From DAOUMU01 sp034409055 (GTDB lineage Bacteria; Chloroflexota; Anaerolineae; 4572-78; J111), in the NCBI GenBank assembly GCA_034409055.1, contig DAOUMU010000028.1, positions 1 to 8,768 on the forward strand: a stretch of 8,768 nt of DNA, written 5' to 3'. Positions within the stretch are counted from its first letter, which is position 1; every line of letters starts with the position of its first letter. Position numbers and translations under genes: made by a program. This document shows, piece after piece, positions 1 to 6,018 of this stretch. Below the pieces are notes generated by a model. That model had not been told where the DNA came from. It saw only the letters and a program-made list of their open reading frames with translations, and ran no database searches.

Positions 1-177
1 CGTATTGCGGCTTAGGTAGCTCTTTCAATCAGTTTTTCTGGCTTATCTGCCTTCGATTTTTGCGAAAGCGACCTATTTGTCTTTATGTTAAGCTCAATAA
101 CCGCATCAAAACTGCGAAAGTATAGATGTAATAACAACTGTTCGACTATTTGAAACACACCCAAATAAATATCAAAT
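1..177. other. Gene-free flank downstream of the last minus-strand gene
   Basis: I find no convincing coding frame here. The stretch is AT-rich and lies 3' of the small gene ending at 178. The only structure seen is a short inverted repeat at 49-69: a 7-bp stem, GCCTTCG against CGAAAGC with one wobble pair, around a 7-nt loop. It has no clear T-tract on either side, so I do not call it a terminator. The octamer TGCGAAAG occurs twice, at 61-68 and 113-120, without further pattern. Confidence 0.5.
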
Positions 178-474
178 TTACGTTTCCTCAGCGAATAGCC
201 GGGCGAAGCCGGGGTAAGGGCCTAAGGGAATGATATCAAACGTAATCAGCCCCTCTTTGACCAACGGTAGGCTGTTAAGCAGTTGGTTCGCTTCTGCAAC
301 GTCTGCACATTCGAGAACCAGGACGGCACTGGGCTCGTCTTGGCGGAAATACAATTCGCGGAGCAGGCCAGCTTGATACAGTTCCCACGCCCTGGCTGCC
401 TCCGCTTTGAGATGAGGTCTAAAATCCTCGGCGGTGAGGCCTGGTACTTCTTTCTCCAGGGCTAAAATCTTCAT
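178..474 (-). CDS. Small muconolactone-isomerase/YCII-like ferredoxin-fold protein (98 aa)
   Basis: This is a short, complete gene with ATG at 474-472 and TAA at 180-178. A purine-rich AGAAGAG lies 7 nt upstream of the start. The predicted order is strand (1-8), helix (about 14-35), strand (38-45), strand (49-56), helix (57-69), strand (72-83), which is the dimeric alpha-beta ferredoxin-like plan of the MIase/YCII/Dabb superfamily. The strand reading VLVLECADVAEA and the end PLGPYPGFARLF resemble a widespread family of about 95-100 aa annotated as muconolactone delta-isomerase-like. There is no signal peptide or membrane segment. No aromatic degradation genes are nearby, so true isomerase activity is not supported; a small-molecule binding or general oxidative role is equally possible. 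It starts 32 nt after the transposase remnant and may be transcribed from upstream or on its own. It is probably unrelated to the kinase genes. The family-level call is fairly secure, the function is not. Confidence 0.75.
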   Translation of the reverse strand: MKILALEKEVPGLTAEDFRPHLKAEAARAWELYQAGLLRELYFRQDEPSAVLVLECADVAEANQLLNSLPLVKEGLITFDIIPLGPYPGFARLFAEET

Positions 475-506
475 AAAATTGCTCTTCTTCGTTTATTACT
501 TCTCGA

Positions 507-862
507 TCATCCATAGTATGGGATCAGTTCTACCTCAATTCGGTCCTCATCCCATCGAATCCGACCTGACTTTTGATAGATCAATTGGGTGGTTGTCTCC
601 AACTGCAACGTCTGCCATTCGGGCGCGAAGCAATGTTCACAAGCCCAGTCGTGCAAGTTAGTCAGGAGCAATTCGAGGTTGAGCATAATCTGGCCTTTCT
701 CCAGATGGCGCTCCCGGCAGAGTGTGTTGGTTTCGATAGCATCACGGACAGCTTCTCGCTTGGTAGTTGGGCCTGTAATTGGCGACGCTGCTGACGATGC
801 TGGCGCAGACGGCTCAATGAGGAACCTCGTTGTTTTTGGTAGCGGGCGGTTAGCTGGCCCAG
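507..862 (-). pseudogene. Frameshifted C-terminal remnant of a transposase-like gene
   Basis: Two reading frames together look like one broken protein. From 862 to 761 one frame gives an Arg/Gln-rich basic stretch (LTARYQKQRGSSLSRLR, then HRQQRRQLQAQL). After about 762 that frame becomes implausible. The next frame then continues in protein-like fashion to the TGA at 509-507 (REAVRDAIETNTLCRERHLE, then a Trp-containing helical part, ending RIRWDEDRIEVELIPY). The closing pattern, a Tyr-x-x-x-Gly-Arg-hydrophobic step followed by alternating IEVEL, resembles the C-terminal end of DDE-type transposases in large environmental bacteria; this is from memory of such families, not a search. Reading only the second frame gives a 147-codon ORF back to 950. 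That ORF starts with TTG, has no ribosome binding site, and has a low-complexity Pro/Ala/Ser N-terminus that looks like out-of-frame translation. No catalytic core or terminal inverted repeats were found. Alternative: an unknown small gene. Confidence 0.5.
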
Positions 863-960
863 TTACCGCTTCCGTCGCGCCACTCTCTGGTGACAGCGCA
901 GGGTGGGTCGCCCATACCGTCTTTGATGAAGGCTGTATGAGCATGTACAATATCAGTCAT
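850..960 (-). CDS. 36-aa ORF overlapping the end of the SH3b gene, possibly a truncated fourth operon gene
   Basis: An ATG at 960-958, with an in-frame ATG just before it at 963-961, lies inside the last codons of the SH3b gene, which stops at 955-953. GGAG at 972-969 sits 8 nt (or 5 nt) upstream, so a ribosome could re-initiate here, as at the other junctions of this operon. The peptide begins MTDIVHAHTAFIKDGMGDPP, ends in GNWAS and stops at 852-850. It has no recognisable domain. The frame is lost at the point where the transposase-like remnant begins (about 862), so it may be the head of a longer gene cut by insertion and deletion. It could instead be chance: another frame in the same bases reads as a basic, Arg-rich stretch that could belong to the remnant. 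Confidence 0.3.
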   Translation of the reverse strand: MTDIVHAHTAFIKDGMGDPPCAVTREWRDGSGNWAS

Positions 961-1981
961 CATCACAACTCCATCTATCTACAATGTAGGCCGTCAGACA
1001 ATATCGAATGTCACTTGAACTACCATTGATAATATAAATATAATAATCAACTTCAGGTAGAAGTGGAATCCCCTCCCAAATCAACTCCCCGGTGTCTTGA
1101 TTGTCATCCAGGTCAGATGCTGGATGACTACCAACGCCCAGAGTGTCTAATTCGTTTATTTGATTTCGATAACGGAGCTCAAAGTTTACATTCCCAATTT
1201 TAGGTGTAAACATCAACGTAAAATTGATACTATTCAGTCTGGCCAGGCTATATTCATGCTCACTGTTAACGGCTAATTCTCCAAAAATAACATCACCAGG
1301 CCCGATGATAGGGCGTGTTGGCGTTGGCATTGGTGTTGGAGTTATAATCAATGGTGAGATTGGTATTGGAGTTAGTGTTGGTGTTGGTGATACATAGCCT
1401 ATTGGGATGCTTACCTCGACCTCTATTGCGATATGTTTTGCCGCAACCCATCCCTCAACCCCCTCAGAAGTTTTGACTTTCAACCAATCTTTTTTCAGGT
1501 TACTTTGTAAAATACTAACGCTATCGTTTTCGTGCAAAGTATATATGTGTTTGTCATCTACACTAGGCCCCGAACGTAAATGTAAGTTTTCTGCTGTAAC
1601 GAATCCAAGAATAGGCGTCGGGTTTGGCAGATCAGTTGGAGTTGGAGTTTCGGTTGGCGTTGGCGTATTAGTGGAAGATGGGGTACTGGTTAAAGTTGGT
1701 GTATTGATTGGAGTTGAAGTATGGGTAGGCGTTGGCGTATTAGTTATTTCAGGGGTGGCATCGGGTGTTGAAGTTGCTGTGGCTGTTTCAGTCGGGGTTA
1801 GTGTATGAGGTTGGGGGAGGAAAGTTGCTGTTGGTGTAAATGTTGGCTCTTCGGTGGGTGGAGGGGGAGTTGGGGAAGGCCTCGTTAAAACGACAACGAC
1901 AAACAATATGCTTAGTAATCCTATGACAATTATGATGATCCAAGAGAAGGTATCCAGAGATCGAAGTCTATCGATTATCAT
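953..1981 (-). CDS. Membrane-anchored SH3b protein with Pro/Thr stalks and PPC-like C-terminal beta domain
   Basis: This is a 342-aa protein. Residues 1-13 are cytoplasmic, with Arg5 and Arg7. Residues 14-32 form one hydrophobic membrane helix without a cleavage-site pattern, so it is probably an uncleaved anchor with the rest outside. Residues 35-123 are a Pro/Thr-rich spacer. Residues 126-187 match a bacterial SH3 domain (SH3_3 type): ENLHLRSGPS early, W166 in the middle, and EGWVAAKHI at the end. A second Pro/Thr spacer covers 198-223. Residues 228-335 are beta-rich with LIWEGIPLLP, YYIYI and DIRYCLTAY, which resembles the bacterial pre-peptidase C-terminal (PPC) beta-sandwich. Cys328 and Cys339 could pair. 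The start is fixed by an ATGA overlap with the preceding kinase gene, with AAGGA 7 nt before it, which implies translational coupling. SH3b and PPC domains commonly bind wall or extracellular ligands, so a sensor or anchor partner for the kinase is inferred. The architecture is clear; the ligand is unknown. Confidence 0.85.
   Translation of the reverse strand: MIIDRLRSLDTFSWIIIIVIGLLSILFVVVVLTRPSPTPPPPTEEPTFTPTATFLPQPHTLTPTETATATSTPDATPEITNTPTPTHTSTPINTPTLTSTPSSTNTPTPTETPTPTDLPNPTPILGFVTAENLHLRSGPSVDDKHIYTLHENDSVSILQSNLKKDWLKVKTSEGVEGWVAAKHIAIEVEVSIPIGYVSPTPTLTPIPISPLIITPTPMPTPTRPIIGPGDVIFGELAVNSEHEYSLARLNSINFTLMFTPKIGNVNFELRYRNQINELDTLGVGSHPASDLDDNQDTGELIWEGIPLLPEVDYYIYIINGSSSDIRYCLTAYIVDRWSCDDD
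1313..1390 (-). repeat. Second Pro/Thr codon-repeat stalk in the SH3b gene
   Basis: This encodes residues 198-223, between the SH3b and PPC-like domains. On the plus strand it reads as repeated GGTGTTGG/GGAGTTGG-type units, the reverse of Pro and Thr codons. It acts as an extended linker and is prone to slippage. Confidence 0.7.
1613..1879 (-). repeat. Long Pro/Thr codon-repeat stalk in the SH3b gene
   Basis: This encodes residues 35-123, almost entirely Pro, Thr, Ser and small residues in TPTPT/TSTP patterns. It sits directly after the membrane helix, so it should extend the SH3b domain away from the membrane. The DNA is imperfect low-complexity GTTGG/GTTGGCGTT repeat on the plus strand. 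Length variation between relatives is expected, and Thr glycosylation is possible. Confidence 0.8.
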
Positions 1982-4900
1982 TCCCCCATCCTTTTTGTGA
2001 TTATTCGTAAACCTGCCAGCGCTAATATAGCCAAGATTGCGATCGCCGCCAGCCAGGTTAAGTTTTGATCTTGCGGTGCAATGATGTCAACTAATATACC
2101 TATTACGACACCGATAATCACAGAGGGGATAACAAGCGTAAATGAGAGACGGGTATCCCAGCGGCGTTCAAGTTTTTGCAACTTTTTCTGCATCTTATCC
2201 GATTGACCAGAATCCATCTTAGCCGATTCATTCTGCACTGTGGCTAACTCTTTCCGTACCTGGTCTAATTCTTTCTGAATGAAAGCTAATTTTTCCTGTG
2301 TCTTTTTTAACTCAGCCGCACTCTCCCATTCTGGGGGCGGAAACTGCCAGTCATGCTGTTTGGCATAGGTCAAGCCCCACAGTAACCTAGCCACGTCCCT
2401 GTGGCCATAGGTCTCCTTGCTGATAAAGTCCTCGACAAGTTGGTTGAGCGCGTCAGCGTATTCCTGCTCGTCGATACGTTTTTTTATTGCTTGATATTTG
2501 CGGTCATAGGCTACTTTTTCTTCCAGATCGGCAATTTTTGACTCCAGGTCAAGGTGTAGGATTTGAGCCAGACCGTGGTACTTTTTGCTCTGCTCAATAT
2601 CGCGAATAGCGTCATAATGACGGAGAGCGACTTCATACTGATGCTTTGTTTCGGCACTTTGCGCAAATTTTTGTCTTTGTTTGGCCTGCTCCTTTAATCT
2701 CTCCCGTTTTTGTTCGGTCCATTGTTGATGGCCTGGTTCAAGCTCAAGTAGCGACTGATAAGCCTGATCGATTTGGTCATAATTATGAAAAATGGTTTCC
2801 GTGTCGCCGTTATCGTTGATGGCCGAGGTAGCGGCCTCAATAATATTGTTATATTTTATTATGTGTAACTGTTTCAATTTTTGGTCTAAATCCCGGCTCT
2901 CATCTTCAGCCGCTAACGCCTCCAGTGCGACGATCTTTTCTTTCAAAACCTCTATCGCTTCAGGGAGACTGGCCGGACTGCCATTCGCGTAAACATGGTT
3001 GCCATGGTTGTAGTGATCCTTGATCTGCAATTTTCTCTGTTTGGCTTGCAAATCTTGGCGTTCGGCCTCAGCCTGTAGGTCTACCAGTGCCTGGATCTCA
3101 CGCCCTAGAATATCGATGGCTGCCGCAATATCGTCAGGATGGCCGTCTGCATAAGCCTGAACTCCAGCCTGATGATGGCAGGATGTTAGATTTTCTTGCA
3201 GATCCCTGGCTTCGTGTTCAGCGTCCAACCGCTTTAACACTCGTATCTTACGCTCTAAAACCTTGATTGCTTCAGCTAGATTTTCGGGTTGGCCTGCTTG
3301 ATAAACCTGAGCACCGACCCTGTAGTGACATTTGACTCGCAGCAGCCGCAGTTTTTCCTGCAAATCTTGGCTTTCTGGAGCAGCCTGCAAGTCCTTAAGC
3401 GTCCGTATCCCACATCTCAAGACATTGATTGCTGCCAGAACATCGTCAGGACTGCCAAGGGCGTAAGCCTTATTCCCAGCATTGTAATGATGCTGGACCT
3501 GTAAGTCCCGCAATTTTTCCTGTAAATCTTGACTTTCTTGTTCAGCCTCCAGACCCTTGAGCGCTTCGATCTCGCATTTGAGAGTTCCTATGGCTTCATC
3601 GATATTGTCTGGGCTACCTTCAGTGTAAGCTTCAAGACCCGCCTGATGGTGCTTGGCTGCAAACGCTTGCCAGGCTTCGGCCCATATTTGAACAGGAACC
3701 CCTTTGATTCGGCCCTCGTCCAGAATTTGTTTGATGGCCCCATAATGCGTGACGGCTTCTTGATAGGCTGCTTGCTGCCAGGCATCTCTAGCCGCGTGTT
3801 TCAATATACCCAGATAATCGTGGCCGGCCTCAGAGTCAGGGTCGCGGTCCTGTTCAAAGGCTTGCCGATAATTCTCCAGGGTGGTCTGGATTTGTCCCTG
3901 CTCGAAATTGATCTTTCCTTTTAACCTTAAAGCATCACCATACCCGGGCGAAAATTCTAGAGCCCGGTCAATCATATCCAGGGCTATGTCAGAGTCACCA
4001 TCAAGGGCGTAATCCCTAGCGACGTCAACCAGCCGGGCAGCCCGGCTGCGGTTGGCTTCATTATTCGCGGTCTCTAAGGCCGTGACAAATTGCATGACAT
4101 CCTCATATCGATCCGCTGGATTTTTGGCGGTAGCCTTTCTCAGAACGCTGTCAAAGAATAAGCCAACTTCGGGCTTGATCCTGCTAAGGGAGGGCAGCGG
4201 CTCATTCAGGTGCTTTTCGGCGAATTCGGCGTCGGTGAGTTTGTGATCTGAATCGGCGTCAAACGGATGCTGTCCAGTCAGCATCTCAAAGAAAGTGATG
4301 GCCAGGGCGTAAATGTCGGTGGCCGGGGTTGGTGTAACCTGTTTCCAACGCTTGGGGGCCAACTGCTCGGGCGTCATATAGCGGGGCGTGCCCAGTGGTG
4401 CGCTGGTGTGGCCTTCATCATCGCCGGATAACTCTTTAACCAGCCCAAAATCCGTCAGCACCGGATGTACGGCTTCCTGGCTAGTATCAAGTAAGATATT
4501 ACCGGGCTTAATATCGCGGTGAATGATACCCTGCTCGTGAGCATAGTTCAGGGCCAACCCAATTTGCTTGACAATCTCAACTGCCTCATCCCGAGGCAGG
4601 GATCCCTCTGTTTTTAATTTTCTCTGAAGCGTTCCCCCGGCGATATATTCCATGGCAATGAACAGCGTATCCCCCCAACTGGCACGGCTCCGGCCTGCTT
4701 CGCGGATGTGAATGATATTGGGATGATCCAGCTTGGTGACCGCCGCGGACTCCCGTTCGAAGCGTTCGATCAATTTGGGCGCATCTGGTTCTACTTCCTC
4801 ACGCAGATTAAGGACTTTAAGGGCTACATTCTCCGTCTCACCGGACTCCAGGGTGGTTTCAGCTAAATAGATGGTAGCAAAGCCGCCTCGGCCAATCTCC

Positions 4901-6018
4901 TGTAAGATTTTATAACGCCGGGGCAGTCCCAAAGTTAACCGGGTACTTCGGTCTAACATCTTATTGACCCAGGCTAAATCAAAAGCCCTAGCATAGAGTT
5001 TGTTTCTGACTTTTAGGCGGCCATTTTTGGCCACGATTAAACCATAAAGTTTCAATCGATTGACAACGATCGATTTTTCATCATCATCGACCGGTTCATC
5101 ATCTTGTAGGATTCGTTTATAGAGAACAAGAATCTCTCGGGCATACTGATCGCCGGTCACCCGACTTTCTATAGGATGAAGATTGTCATCAATACGGTCT
5201 GTGGGGGCTACAAAGAGTTCAGTCACAAGTTTCTCAACCAAATCTGGGCCATCCGGCTCAGGTTCCTTGAGCAAAGCCTCGCATAACTTCTGGATCAGAT
5301 AGGGATGGCCGGCAGTCCAGTCATAGATCTGATCAAAAAAATTGCGGCCCGAATATTTGGCTTCAATAGCCTGGCGAAACCGATCGCACTCCTCGCTGGT
5401 GAAATCACATAGGGCGATGGCTCGACCAATATTAAAGGGAGTGCGGGCGTTATCCTCGATCAATTCATCCGGGGTGGCTACCCCCAAAAGGACGAAGCTC
5501 AAACGCTGGTAAGCCGGCTCATCGGCGCGACCATTGTAGATCGTTCGGATCGCAGCAAAAAAGTCATCGGTAAAGTCAAGCCCCAGGGTCACATCAATCT
5601 CATCAATAAAAATAACAATGGGTGCTGTGATTTCTTTCAAGACAACTTCACGTAGAAACTCCAGAAAGCGGTGGGTCAAGGTTGAGCGAGAGCTTTCATC
5701 CCACCAGGCTAGCACATCAACCTCAAGGTCTAATTTGCGAGTTAGCTTGTCAATTAGAGTGAAGTACCAGGTATCGGCGTCCTTTGCGTGACCAATGCTA
5801 TTGAGGTCGATAACAGCCGCTCTAATGCCTTGTTGATGAAGCCTTTTGGCTGTTTCAAACATAAGGCTTGATTTACCAATTTGCCGGCTGGCCAGAACGT
5901 AGGCAAACTCGCTAGCCTTACAGGCCTCAAATAAATCCGTATCTGCCGGTCGGAGTAAGTATGTACCTTCTTTGACCTGAACCGGGCCACCAACAGCAAA
6001 TTTAACCACGTTTTCCAT
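1978..6018 (-). CDS. AAA_35-type ATPase fused to a Ser/Thr protein kinase, TPR-like repeats and a C-terminal membrane anchor
   Basis: This is a 1346-aa protein starting at the ATG at 6018-6016; the frame is open further upstream but only to a TTG. GAGGAG lies 7 nt before the ATG, and the residues after it (VGGPVQVKEGTYLLRPAD) match the usual beginning of AAA_35-type modules. ATPase, about 8-355: P-loop SRQIGKSS (44-51), Walker B IVIFIDE (134-140), TPFN (193-196), CDFT (204-207), GHPYLIQ (237-243), then a winged-helix segment (about 310-350). Protein kinase, about 369-650: GRGGFATIY (376-384), Lys401, Glu423, HRDIKPGN (500-507), DFG (523-525), GTPRYMTPEQ (543-552), so it is probably active. 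TPR-like helices follow (about 655-765), then five ~54-residue repeats (788-1053), coiled coils (about 1105-1175 and 1233-1285), and two membrane helices (about 1291-1313 and 1321-1338). The enzymatic parts should face the cytoplasm, held at the membrane. The gene overlaps the upstream ATPase gene by 17 nt and the SH3b gene by 4 nt. Its substrate is unknown; the partner proteins or another cell target are possible. Confidence 0.93.
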   Translation of the reverse strand: MENVVKFAVGGPVQVKEGTYLLRPADTDLFEACKASEFAYVLASRQIGKSSLMFETAKRLHQQGIRAAVIDLNSIGHAKDADTWYFTLIDKLTRKLDLEVDVLAWWDESSRSTLTHRFLEFLREVVLKEITAPIVIFIDEIDVTLGLDFTDDFFAAIRTIYNGRADEPAYQRLSFVLLGVATPDELIEDNARTPFNIGRAIALCDFTSEECDRFRQAIEAKYSGRNFFDQIYDWTAGHPYLIQKLCEALLKEPEPDGPDLVEKLVTELFVAPTDRIDDNLHPIESRVTGDQYAREILVLYKRILQDDEPVDDDEKSIVVNRLKLYGLIVAKNGRLKVRNKLYARAFDLAWVNKMLDRSTRLTLGLPRRYKILQEIGRGGFATIYLAETTLESGETENVALKVLNLREEVEPDAPKLIERFERESAAVTKLDHPNIIHIREAGRSRASWGDTLFIAMEYIAGGTLQRKLKTEGSLPRDEAVEIVKQIGLALNYAHEQGIIHRDIKPGNILLDTSQEAVHPVLTDFGLVKELSGDDEGHTSAPLGTPRYMTPEQLAPKRWKQVTPTPATDIYALAITFFEMLTGQHPFDADSDHKLTDAEFAEKHLNEPLPSLSRIKPEVGLFFDSVLRKATAKNPADRYEDVMQFVTALETANNEANRSRAARLVDVARDYALDGDSDIALDMIDRALEFSPGYGDALRLKGKINFEQGQIQTTLENYRQAFEQDRDPDSEAGHDYLGILKHAARDAWQQAAYQEAVTHYGAIKQILDEGRIKGVPVQIWAEAWQAFAAKHHQAGLEAYTEGSPDNIDEAIGTLKCEIEALKGLEAEQESQDLQEKLRDLQVQHHYNAGNKAYALGSPDDVLAAINVLRCGIRTLKDLQAAPESQDLQEKLRLLRVKCHYRVGAQVYQAGQPENLAEAIKVLERKIRVLKRLDAEHEARDLQENLTSCHHQAGVQAYADGHPDDIAAAIDILGREIQALVDLQAEAERQDLQAKQRKLQIKDHYNHGNHVYANGSPASLPEAIEVLKEKIVALEALAAEDESRDLDQKLKQLHIIKYNNIIEAATSAINDNGDTETIFHNYDQIDQAYQSLLELEPGHQQWTEQKRERLKEQAKQRQKFAQSAETKHQYEVALRHYDAIRDIEQSKKYHGLAQILHLDLESKIADLEEKVAYDRKYQAIKKRIDEQEYADALNQLVEDFISKETYGHRDVARLLWGLTYAKQHDWQFPPPEWESAAELKKTQEKLAFIQKELDQVRKELATVQNESAKMDSGQSDKMQKKLQKLERRWDTRLSFTLVIPSVIIGVVIGILVDIIAPQDQNLTWLAAIAILAILALAGLRIITKRMGE
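2860..3657 (-). repeat. Five tandem ~162-bp coding repeats in the kinase gene
   Basis: The repeats encode residues 788-1053. Units run 3657-3496, 3495-3334, 3333-3184, 3183-3022 and 3021-2860, four of 54 codons and the middle one of 50. Each begins with a His/Tyr pair before a Gly, then AY..GSPDD, an AI..L helix, I.AL..L.AE, and a charged ESQDLQEKL segment. Units 1 and 2 still match at DNA level (TTTTTCCTGTAAATCTTG against TTTTTCCTGCAAATCTTG on the plus strand), so duplication appears fairly recent. They probably form paired long helices in a TPR-like superhelix. Confidence 0.85.

Noticed and set aside
49..69. Hairpin as terminator of the minus-strand genes
   Set aside because: The 7-bp stem has one wobble pair, lies about 110 nt beyond the last stop codon and has no T-tract on either strand.
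589..1029. Plus-strand ORF across the remnant region
   Set aside because: It runs antisense to the end of the SH3b gene and to the transposase-like remnant, with no domain and no convincing start signal.
1407..1808. Plus-strand ORF rich in Val and Gly opposite the SH3b gene
   Set aside because: It is the antisense reading of Pro/Thr codon repeats and has the composition of a shadow frame.
1613..1879. Low-complexity GTTGG tract as a CRISPR or regulatory repeat array
   Set aside because: Units are short, imperfect and fully explained as Pro/Thr codons in frame; there are no regular spacers.
5872..5889. Degenerate P-loop as a sign of an inactive ATPase
   Set aside because: The first glycine of the Walker A pattern is missing in both ATPases (Ala43 here, Ser554 in the partner), but the GKSS core and Walker B acids are present, and the change looks usual for this ATPase type.
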